The translations under genes were made by a program, and so were the position numbers. 63,293 bases of DNA. Source: Bordetella parapertussis (GTDB taxonomy: Bacteria; Pseudomonadota; Gammaproteobacteria; Burkholderiales; Burkholderiaceae_C). Below are positions 1-6,645 of the stretch, in pieces; positions within the stretch are counted from its first letter, which is position 1; each line of letters begins with the position of its first letter. The notes beneath the pieces were generated by a model that was given only the letters and a program-made list of their open reading frames with translations, did not search any database and was not told where the DNA came from. The DNA lies in NCBI GenBank assembly GCA_945873925.1, contig CAMCES010000007.1, positions 1 to 63,293 of the forward strand, read 5' to 3'.

Positions 1-219
1 AAAAGTGCGTTTGGGCCGTTCAACCGCTGCCGGGGCGTCTTTGCCTGCTGGGGCTTTTTCTTCTTTTTTGGGCTCAGGCTTCTTAGCGGCGTCATCCGCT
101 TTTTTCTCTTGCTTGGCCGGTTCAGGTTTGGGCTTGGGGTCTTCTGCCCATGACAGGCTCGGACCACCAAGGGCCAACAGCAGAATCAATGAACGCAGCA
201 TTTGGGTGGTTTTTTTCAT
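1..219 (-). CDS. Exported Lys/Pro-rich protein, 3' end beyond window
   Basis: I do not recognise this gene. The ATG at 219 opens a frame that runs off the window after 73 codons. The first 25 or so residues look like a Sec signal peptide: MKK, then a hydrophobic LILLLALGG stretch, then a likely cleavage after SLSWA. The rest of the visible part is low-complexity, rich in Lys, Glu, Pro and Ala (repeated KPEP and KKPEPKKEEKAP patterns), as in flexible periplasmic linkers. It lies 59 nt downstream of, and on the same strand as, the lipoprotein gene ending at 279, so the two may be co-transcribed. The functional domain would lie outside the window. Confidence 0.6.
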   Translation of the reverse strand, partial: MKKTTQMLRSLILLLALGGPSLSWAEDPKPKPEPAKQEKKADDAAKKPEPKKEEKAPAGKDAPAAVERPKRTF

Positions 220-278
220 GGCTTTGGCTCAGGTCGTCCTGAATGATCGGCAGAAATTACCCGGTCTTGAGTCCACCA

Positions 279-971
279 CTAAGGGGTATCTACCGTGTAA
301 CAGGTCTGGTCACGGTGCCATTTACCCGTATCGGAGACACAGTGGTGTTGAATCAGTTGGCGGCTGACATCCGAAAAAAAGTAAGACCGCATGATGGCTG
401 TCCGATTGGGCACGAAGTTCACGGTCCTGAACACCGGGCATTCCTCATACTTGATACAGCGCTCAAATTGCCTTGCGTTTTCAAACAACTGGATGCCAAG
501 ACGCCCAGGCGTCAAGCTTTTCTCCGTGCCCAGGGTCAGTATGCAAGTTTTGGGGTCCACAAACGGCAGTTCAGAGAGCTCGTTGAAGTAATTCATTTCC
601 GCAACCACCAGTTCCAAGAACCATGGTGCGACCAGCCCAGTGCATTCGTAATAGTCCAATTTGTCGTTGTGATAAACCACCTCGCCCATGGGCATCAAGT
701 CCTTGCTCAAGCGAATCATCGGGTCTTTGCCTGAATTGGGCGGGCGGGCCTTCGAGGCGCGTGGAGCCTCCTCTTTGCCTTCAGCGCTCTCGATGCCTTC
801 ATTGAGCACGGCCTCAACCTTGCGGCTGAAACTCTCTTCTTCCTGAGGCGTGGTGCTGCGTTTTTCAGGAATGGGTTTGAACTTGGCTTCGACCGGCTTG
901 TCGTCCGAACAGCCCAACACGGCCAGGGCCAACAACAAAATCAGGGTCCAATTGGAAGCGGGTTTGCGCAT
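279..971 (-). CDS. Putative lipoprotein of unknown function, Cys-rich
   Basis: This is a 230-residue protein of unknown function. I chose the ATG at 971 because it gives a compact lipoprotein signal: MRKPASNW, a Leu/Ala-rich core and a lipobox VLGC with the lipidated Cys at residue 21. A longer frame to 1058 would bury that signal. Residues 22-90 are a polar, Glu/Lys-rich linker. The C-terminal part from about residue 95 looks folded and contains six further cysteines (in YEC, KTC, ERC, EEC, HHC and QTC contexts), which could form three disulfides in the periplasm. No clear Shine-Dalgarno is seen. It probably forms a transcription unit with the exported protein downstream. Confidence 0.6.
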   Translation of the reverse strand: MRKPASNWTLILLLALAVLGCSDDKPVEAKFKPIPEKRSTTPQEEESFSRKVEAVLNEGIESAEGKEEAPRASKARPPNSGKDPMIRLSKDLMPMGEVVYHNDKLDYYECTGLVAPWFLELVVAEMNYFNELSELPFVDPKTCILTLGTEKSLTPGRLGIQLFENARQFERCIKYEECPVFRTVNFVPNRTAIMRSYFFSDVSRQLIQHHCVSDTGKWHRDQTCYTVDTP

Positions 972-1045
972 GGTCAAAGGAGAAATGAGTATGACCTGTA
1001 TTATCAACTCAAGCCATGAACCGAGAAACCGATGTTGTTGACACC

Positions 1046-1954
1046 ATGAGAATTTCAATTCGATCCTTTATACCTACTTTGGCTGCTGCCATGGCGCTGA
1101 CCATGGTGGGGTGTGGGGGAGGGGGCAATGGCAGTGTGCCTGAGCCAACTGGCAATCCGCATTTGGTTTCAGCCGATGCAGTGATCAACTCCCCTAAATC
1201 TTTGATCCAAAGCAGTGGATTTGTTTTTGTCGCCAATCAAAACGGTATTGGCCTCAATGGCGTTTTGAGCATTGATTCAAATGACCAACTGAGAAAAGTT
1301 GGTTTCACTGGGCTGACCAATGCCATTGGTTTGGCTGCATCACCTGCTGGGGTTGTTTATGTGTCTGCCATTCCCTCATCTGGTCTTCCATCCATCACAA
1401 CTTTGACGCCCGTCGCATTGGCACTGCCGATAGGCAGTCACTATGGATTTATGTTTGATGCAAATGCCAATTTGTATGCTGCCGATGTCAGTACCACCGG
1501 AGGTCGCACGCCCACCATCGGATTCAGTTCGGCCTCGGGCTATTCGAGTTGGTCTGGCAATATTTCCAATTCAGGAACACCAAAGGGTTTCGCATATAAA
1601 AATGGCTTCATTTACTTCACCACGGATGAGGGTGACATTTACAAAATCACTCAGGGAACAACTTCAGTGACAAAGCTTGTCTTAAGCGGCCTGGCTTTAG
1701 AAAAGCCCAATGGCATCGCTTTTGATGGCGAGGTCATGTATGTGGTCAATTACGGTGCGGTTGGTGGAGCATCGAGTTGGATCGCAAAAATCACCAATGA
1801 ATCGGTGGTCACTGAATTCAAACGTGACCCCAATTGGTTATGCGCCAGCGCTGGAATTGCTGTCAGGGGAAACTATGTTTATGTCAGCAACGGAACAGCC
1901 ACATCAACTGGCTGTGGCAACATCCAAAACACCATCGTCAAATTTTTCCATTGA
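1046..1954 (+). CDS. Lipoprotein with beta-propeller-like repeats
   Basis: This is a predicted 302-residue lipoprotein. The ATG at 1046 is chosen because MRISIRSFIPTLAAAMALTM followed by VGCGGGG is a clean lipoprotein signal with the Cys at residue 22, followed by a Gly-rich tether. The body has loosely repeating units such as GVVYVSA, NLYAADV, GFIYFTT, NGIAFDG, VMYVVNY and NYVYVSN. These are the strand patterns of NHL/SMP-30-type beta-propellers, which bind ligands or polysaccharide at the cell surface. Specific function is unknown. It is transcribed away from the lipoprotein gene starting at 971, and its 3' end faces the GST gene ending at 1967 with only 12 nt between. Confidence 0.6.
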   Translation: MRISIRSFIPTLAAAMALTMVGCGGGGNGSVPEPTGNPHLVSADAVINSPKSLIQSSGFVFVANQNGIGLNGVLSIDSNDQLRKVGFTGLTNAIGLAASPAGVVYVSAIPSSGLPSITTLTPVALALPIGSHYGFMFDANANLYAADVSTTGGRTPTIGFSSASGYSSWSGNISNSGTPKGFAYKNGFIYFTTDEGDIYKITQGTTSVTKLVLSGLALEKPNGIAFDGEVMYVVNYGAVGGASSWIAKITNESVVTEFKRDPNWLCASAGIAVRGNYVYVSNGTATSTGCGNIQNTIVKFFH

Positions 1955-1966
1955 CGCTGAGCCATC

Positions 1967-2674
1967 TCAACGCTTTTGATACTGCGCCTTGCCAAACAAG
2001 GTTTCCATCGCCTTCTTGTCGTTTTGCAAGGGTGTGCGTAAGTCAGCCAATACCTCGCAGCCGCGCTTGACCGCTGGGCGCTCACTGAGGGTGTCAAACC
2101 ATTCCTTCAGGCGCGGGTAGTCCGCCCAATCAATGCCTTGGTTTTTCCAACTGCGCAGCCACGGGAAGATGGCGATGTCTGCAATCGAATAGGTTTTGCC
2201 AGCCATGTAAGGGTGCAGCGCCAGTTGCTTGTCCATCACGCCATACAAACGCCGGGCTTCGTTGGTGTAGCGGTCAAAGGCATAGGGTATTTTTTCGGGT
2301 GCGTAAATTCGAAAATGATGGGCTTGGCCGAGCATCGGTCCGACGCCGCCCATTTGAAACATCAGCCACTGCAACACCTCGAACTTGTCGCGGTCGGACT
2401 TGGGCATGAACTTGCCGAACTTGGCAGCCAGGTATATGAGAATGGCGCCTGACTCGAACAAACTGATGGGCTTGCCATCCGGTCCGTGCGGGTCGACCAA
2501 GGCGGGGATTTTGTTGTTCGGGCTGATGGTCAAAAACTCAGGAGTGAACTGCTCACCTTGCCCAATGTGGATCGGGTGTGCCATCCAGTCTCGGCCCAAG
2601 CGCTGGCCACATTCCTCAAGCATGATGTGGACTTTGTGGCCATTGGGCGTGGGCCAAGAATAGACATCGATCAT
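1967..2674 (-). CDS. yfcG: YfcG-type glutathione S-transferase / disulfide reductase
   Basis: This 235-residue protein belongs to the Nu-class GST group of E. coli YfcG/YghU, which reduces disulfides with glutathione in the cytoplasm. The N-terminal thioredoxin-like domain has PTPNGHK with Thr9 and Asn11 in the same places as YfcG, then SPNNKIPALVD and FESGAILIYLA of the glutathione site. The helical C-terminal domain follows (GPMLGQAHHF, YSIADIAIFPW). The ATG at 2674 is preferred over the upstream TTG at 2680 because GAGG lies about 9 nt before it. It begins 2 nt after the acyl-CoA dehydrogenase stop and is probably the last gene of that operon. Confidence 0.88.
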   Translation of the reverse strand: MIDVYSWPTPNGHKVHIMLEECGQRLGRDWMAHPIHIGQGEQFTPEFLTISPNNKIPALVDPHGPDGKPISLFESGAILIYLAAKFGKFMPKSDRDKFEVLQWLMFQMGGVGPMLGQAHHFRIYAPEKIPYAFDRYTNEARRLYGVMDKQLALHPYMAGKTYSIADIAIFPWLRSWKNQGIDWADYPRLKEWFDTLSERPAVKRGCEVLADLRTPLQNDKKAMETLFGKAQYQKR

Positions 2675-2676
2675 GT

Positions 2677-3939
2677 TCAAGATCCTCGTGTGATGGCCAT
2701 GTCCACTTCTTGCGGCGCAGTGGCAATGTGCCGCGCCAACTCCAATTTGGCGATCGAGTTGCGGTGCACCTCGTCGGGGCCATCTGCCAAGCGCAGGGTG
2801 CGCTGATTGGCGTACGCATAAGCCAAGGGAAAATCATCGCTCACACCGCCGCCACCGTGGGCTTGGATCGCCCAGTCGATGATTTGGCAAGCCATGTTGG
2901 GCGCGATCACCTTGATCATGGCGATTTCGGTTTTGGCAATTTTGTTGCCCACGGTGTCCATCATATAAGCCGCTTTCAGGGTCAGCAAACGGGCTTGTTC
3001 GATCATGATGCGCGACTCTGCAATGCGTTCATGCCAAACACCTTGGCTTGAGACAGGTTTGCCAAAGGCGACTCGGCTGTTCAAGCGCTTGCACATCAAT
3101 TCGAGTGCGCGTTCAGCCGCGCCAACGGTGCGCATGCAGTGGTGAATACGGCCTGGGCCCAGGCGGCCTTGGGCGATTTCAAAGCCACGGCCTTCGCCCA
3201 AGAGCAAATTGCCCACAGGTACACGCACGTTTTTCAGGTCCACTTCCATGTGGCCGTGGGGCGCATCGTCATAGCCAAACACCGACAAGGGGCGCATCAC
3301 CGTCACCCCAGGGCTGTTGGCTGGCACGATGATCATGCTTTGCTGTGAATGGCGGGGCGCATCTGGGTCGGTTTTGCCCATGACGATGTAAACCGCGCAG
3401 CGGGGATCACCCGCACCAGACGACCACCACTTGCGTCCATTGATCAGGTAATGGTCGCCATCACGCTCGATCCGGGTTTGGATGTTGGTGGCATCCGACG
3501 AGGCAACGTCGGGTTCGGTCATCAAAAAGGCCGAGCGGATTTCACCGCGCAGCAGGGGTTCCAACCACTGGTCTTTCAACGCTTCACTGGCATAGCGCTC
3601 GAAGGTTTCCATGTTGCCGGTGTCGGGCGCCGAGCAATTGAACACCTCGGCGGCAAAAGGCACACGCCCCATGATTTCGCACAAAGGCGCGTACTCCAGG
3701 TTGCTCAAGCCTTCGGGTGCGCGTTTACTGTGCGGTAAAAACAAATTCCACAAGCCGGCTTTGCGGGCCAATGGCTTGAGTTCTTCAATCAGTTTGGTCG
3801 GAATCCAGGCATCGCCTTTGGCGCGGTTTTCTGCAATTTCTTTAAAAAAGTGTTTTTCGTTGGGATAGATGTGCTCGTCCATGAATGCCAGCAACCGTGC
3901 TTGCATGGTCTTGACCTTGTCGGTGTAATCGAAATTCAT
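2677..3939 (-). CDS. ACAD10/11-type acyl-CoA dehydrogenase family protein
   Basis: This 420-residue flavoprotein has the three-domain acyl-CoA dehydrogenase fold. Visible family motifs are FLMTEPDVASSDA (FAD/substrate region), NGRKWWSSGAG and WAIQAHGGGGVSDD. Near the C-terminus LADGPDEVH occupies the place of the classical YEGT, so Asp386 stands where medium-chain dehydrogenases carry the catalytic Glu. That is characteristic of the ACAD10/ACAD11 branch. Members of this branch act with an APH-like kinase on 4-hydroxyacyl-CoA (human ACAD10/11; LvaC of Pseudomonas putida levulinate catabolism). Such a kinase gene lies immediately upstream (stop at 3967). AAGGAG lies just before the ATG. The substrate here is inferred, not shown. 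Confidence 0.88.
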   Translation of the reverse strand: MNFDYTDKVKTMQARLLAFMDEHIYPNEKHFFKEIAENRAKGDAWIPTKLIEELKPLARKAGLWNLFLPHSKRAPEGLSNLEYAPLCEIMGRVPFAAEVFNCSAPDTGNMETFERYASEALKDQWLEPLLRGEIRSAFLMTEPDVASSDATNIQTRIERDGDHYLINGRKWWSSGAGDPRCAVYIVMGKTDPDAPRHSQQSMIIVPANSPGVTVMRPLSVFGYDDAPHGHMEVDLKNVRVPVGNLLLGEGRGFEIAQGRLGPGRIHHCMRTVGAAERALELMCKRLNSRVAFGKPVSSQGVWHERIAESRIMIEQARLLTLKAAYMMDTVGNKIAKTEIAMIKVIAPNMACQIIDWAIQAHGGGGVSDDFPLAYAYANQRTLRLADGPDEVHRNSIAKLELARHIATAPQEVDMAITRGS

Positions 3940-3966
3940 GGTGTCTCCTTGGGGTAATGAATATTG

Positions 3967-5055
3967 TCAGTGCGAACTTTTTTGGGCGAACAGCCAGGCC
4001 AATTCAGCCATGGGCCGAGCGCCAGATCCCGATGCTTTGGCCTGTGCACTTGAGGCGGTACCGTCTTCCACCCGCTTGGCGATGCCTTGCAAAATCGCGG
4101 CAATGCGAAACATGTTGTAGGCGAGGTAAAAATTCCAGTCTCGCTTGAGGTCCGAAAGCGTGGTGATGCCCGAGCGCTGACAGTACAGGTCGATGTATTC
4201 GTCTTCCAACGGGATGCCCAATGCGGCGTGGTCCAGACCACCAATGCCGCGAAAGCTGCCCGGCGGAATGTGCCAAGACATGCAGTGGTAGCTGAAGTCG
4301 GCCAGTGGGTGTCCCAGGGTGGAGAGTTCCCAATCGAGCACCGCCAACACACGCGGTTCGGTGGGGTGAAAAATCAGGTTGTCTAGGCGGAAGTCGCCAT
4401 GTACGACACAGGTGAGGTCGGCGCGGGCGCTGTCGGGCATGTTGGCAGGCAGCCATGCCATCAGTTTGTCCATCTCGGCAATCGGTTGGGTCGCTGATGC
4501 CAGGTACTGTTTGCTCCAGCGACCGATTTGGCGGTCAAAGTAGTTACCCGGTTTGCCAAAACTCCCCAAACCCTGGGCTTGGTGGTCAACCGCATGCAAG
4601 GCAGCGATCACCCGGTTCATCTCGAGGTAAATTTCGCGACGCTGTGCATTACCCATGTCTGGCAGGGCTTGGTCCCATAAGACACGGCCTTGCACGAAGG
4701 ACATGACATAAAAGGCGCGACCAATGACCGACTCGTCCTCGCACAGCACATGCATCTGTGCTAACGGAACAGCGGTGCCATGCAGCCCGCCCATGACCTT
4801 GAACTCGCGCTCGATCGCGTGTGCCGAGGGCAGCAGTTTGGCTACCGGAGCAGGCTTGGCGCGCATCACATAACTGGTGTTGGGCGTGTTGAGTTTGTAA
4901 GTGGGGTTGGACTGGCCGCCTTTGAACATCTCGACTTGCAAGGGGCCTTCAAACTGGGGCATGTGCTGGGACAACCAAGCCTCCAGCGCCTGGGTGTCAA
5001 ACCGGTGGGCATCACTGACCTCGCGGGTGCCGACAAAATTATCAAAATGACTCAT
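3967..5055 (-). CDS. APH-fold kinase (ACAD10/11 N-domain / LvaA type)
   Basis: This 362-residue protein has the aminoglycoside-phosphotransferase kinase fold. GGQSNPTY (46-53) is the nucleotide loop, VVHGDFRLDNL carries the catalytic Asp221, and VLDWELSTLGHP carries the metal-binding Asp241. The context makes antibiotic resistance unlikely. It pairs with an ACAD10/11-type dehydrogenase 27 nt downstream, the same two activities that are fused in animal ACAD10/11 and adjacent as LvaA and LvaC in P. putida, where the kinase phosphorylates 4-hydroxyacyl-CoA. It starts 4 nt after the Crp/Fnr regulator stop, so the regulator, kinase and dehydrogenase are almost certainly one transcript. The substrate is inferred from family and context. 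Confidence 0.85.
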   Translation of the reverse strand: MSHFDNFVGTREVSDAHRFDTQALEAWLSQHMPQFEGPLQVEMFKGGQSNPTYKLNTPNTSYVMRAKPAPVAKLLPSAHAIEREFKVMGGLHGTAVPLAQMHVLCEDESVIGRAFYVMSFVQGRVLWDQALPDMGNAQRREIYLEMNRVIAALHAVDHQAQGLGSFGKPGNYFDRQIGRWSKQYLASATQPIAEMDKLMAWLPANMPDSARADLTCVVHGDFRLDNLIFHPTEPRVLAVLDWELSTLGHPLADFSYHCMSWHIPPGSFRGIGGLDHAALGIPLEDEYIDLYCQRSGITTLSDLKRDWNFYLAYNMFRIAAILQGIAKRVEDGTASSAQAKASGSGARPMAELAWLFAQKSSH

Positions 5056-5059
5056 GCAA

Positions 5060-5776
5060 TCAATCCGCCGAAATGATGTTCATCAACGCTTGTTGGTTGC
5101 GAATCACCAGGCCACCTGGCTCGATACGCAAGGCCTCCTCGCGCTCCATGGCTTTGAGCTCTTGATTGACCCTTTGACGAGAAGCACCCAGCAGTTGGGC
5201 CAATTCTTCCTGCGCCAAATGCAGTCCGATGCGGATCTCTTCTGCGTGGTTCAAGGACGGCACGCCGTAGCTGCGCGCCAGGTGCAAGAGTTGCTTGGCC
5301 AAACGGGCTCTCAGGGGCAGGGTGTTGAGGTCTTCGACCAAGCCAAACAACTGGCGGATACGACGAGCTTGCAGGCGCAACATGGCATCGTAGAACTCGA
5401 CATGGGCGGCCAAAATTTTGTGGAAATCGGCCTTGGCGACACACAAAACCGTGGTGTCCCCGTGGGCGTAGGCATCGTGGGTGCGCCTGTCCCCGTCCAA
5501 GATCGCCACGTCGCCAAACCAGATGCCTGGCTCCACGTAGGTAAAGGTGATTTGCTTGCCTGACAAAGAGGTGCTGCTCACCCGCACGGCGCCGCGCGCG
5601 CAGGCCATCCACTCTTCGGGCGAGTCGCCGCGGGCAGCGATCAGGTCGCCGTCTTTGAGTCTTTTGACATAAGCACATCGCAGGATATCGTGTCTGAGTG
5701 AAGGTGATAGGGAAGAAAACCAGCGGCCGGCGTTCACCGACTCGCGTTCTTCAATGGTAAGTATGGGGTCGTCCAT
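5060..5776 (-). CDS. Crp/Fnr family transcriptional regulator
   Basis: This is a 238-residue regulator with an N-terminal cyclic-nucleotide-binding-like beta-barrel (GDLIAARGDSPEEWMACARG, WFGDVAILDGDRRTHDAYAHG), a dimerisation helix and a C-terminal winged helix (LAQEELAQLLGASRQRVNQE). The Fnr-type N-terminal cysteine cluster is absent, so it is not an iron-sulphur oxygen sensor of that kind. The effector cannot be read from sequence. The ATG at 5776 (MDDPILTIEERES) is chosen over the longer frame to 5836, whose extra residues are Arg-rich and not family-like. It lies between the crotonase-type gene and the kinase gene in a run of co-directional genes, so it probably controls this acyl-CoA operon. 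Confidence 0.85.
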   Translation of the reverse strand: MDDPILTIEERESVNAGRWFSSLSPSLRHDILRCAYVKRLKDGDLIAARGDSPEEWMACARGAVRVSSTSLSGKQITFTYVEPGIWFGDVAILDGDRRTHDAYAHGDTTVLCVAKADFHKILAAHVEFYDAMLRLQARRIRQLFGLVEDLNTLPLRARLAKQLLHLARSYGVPSLNHAEEIRIGLHLAQEELAQLLGASRQRVNQELKAMEREEALRIEPGGLVIRNQQALMNIISAD

Positions 5777-5840
5777 CGTCTGTCTTTTCGGTGACCTGCA
5801 ATTGAAAAGCTGTCTCCGGCGAGACCGTCGGAGCATGTGA

Positions 5841-5859
5841 AACAGGGATTTTGCCTGTT
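5841..5859. repeat. Inverted repeat upstream of the Crp/Fnr gene
   Basis: AACAGG at 5841-5846 and CCTGTT at 5854-5859 form a 6-bp dyad with a 7-nt centre, in the 82-nt gap between the crotonase-type gene stop and the regulator start. A second short dyad, CTCCG/CGGAG, lies at 5814-5833. Neither has a T-tract, so terminator function is doubtful. They could be operator half-sites for autoregulation or simply chance hairpins. Confidence 0.3.
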
Positions 5860-6641
5860 CAGGGTTTGAAACGGGCGGGGGTTTTGTTCAAAAACGCTTG
5901 GATACCAACGCCTGCATTGGGATGATGCAGGTTAACTACGAAATGCTGTTTTTCCAGGGGTAAGTGTGCAAACAAGTCGTTTTGACTGGCTGCATTGACC
6001 AGTTCTTTGATGCTGGCCATGGCATTGGGCGCGCGGGCATTGAGCCGGTCAGCCAAAGACAAGGCGTCTGCCAGGGCCTGTCCTGGCGCACAAACCTGGT
6101 TAACCAGGCCCGAGGTGTGCAATTGGCTGGCACTGAGCTTCTCGCCCAACATCAATACCTGGTTGACCATGGCACGCGGCAAGGCACGCGACAAGTGCCA
6201 ACTGCCGCCGCCGTCGGGCGACAGGCCCACCGAGCTGTAAGCCATGACGAACACGCTGTCTTGGGCGGCAACCAGAAAGTCGCAGGCCAAGGCCAATGAA
6301 AACCCTGCGCCGGCTGCCGCGCCCTCGACGGCGGCGATGACGGGCTTGGGAAAAGTGCGAATCGCCTCGATCCAATGGTGCAAACCCTCGATGCTTTGGG
6401 CTTGGTACTCAGGCGCTTGTGCACGGTTGGCCAACAAGCGGTTGAGGTTGCCGCCAGCGCTGAAATGCGCGCCCTCGCCGGTCAGCACCACACTACGCAC
6501 ATCCGGGTTGCTTTCAGCCACATTGAGTGCTTCGACGCCTGCGCTGTAAATCTCTGGCCCCAGGGCATTGCGGTGCTCGGGGTTGCACAGGGTCAATACC
6601 AGGGTCTGGCCCAGGCTATGGCTTTTGAGTTGGGCGGTCAT
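5859..6641 (-). CDS. Enoyl-CoA hydratase/isomerase family protein (PaaG-like)
   Basis: This 260-residue crotonase-fold protein carries the oxyanion-hole segments HFSAGGN (59-65) and GAAAGAGFSLALACD (108-121). The two glutamates of true enoyl-CoA hydratases appear to be missing: Ser115 and Tyr135 align roughly to their places. Asp143 in GLSPDGGGSW instead resembles the catalytic Asp of PaaG-type isomerases. It may therefore isomerise rather than hydrate an enoyl-CoA. It begins 4 nt after the 3-hydroxyacyl-CoA dehydrogenase stop, so the two are translationally linked and likely act in sequence. The exact substrate (fatty, aromatic or hydroxy acid) is not determinable here. Confidence 0.85.
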   Translation of the reverse strand: MTAQLKSHSLGQTLVLTLCNPEHRNALGPEIYSAGVEALNVAESNPDVRSVVLTGEGAHFSAGGNLNRLLANRAQAPEYQAQSIEGLHHWIEAIRTFPKPVIAAVEGAAAGAGFSLALACDFLVAAQDSVFVMAYSSVGLSPDGGGSWHLSRALPRAMVNQVLMLGEKLSASQLHTSGLVNQVCAPGQALADALSLADRLNARAPNAMASIKELVNAASQNDLFAHLPLEKQHFVVNLHHPNAGVGIQAFLNKTPARFKP

Positions 6642-6645
6642 GGCT

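Noticed and set aside
3967..5055. The APH-fold gene as an antibiotic resistance determinant
   Set aside because: Its neighbours and its pairing with an ACAD10/11-type dehydrogenase fit a catabolic kinase; there is no sign of mobile DNA.
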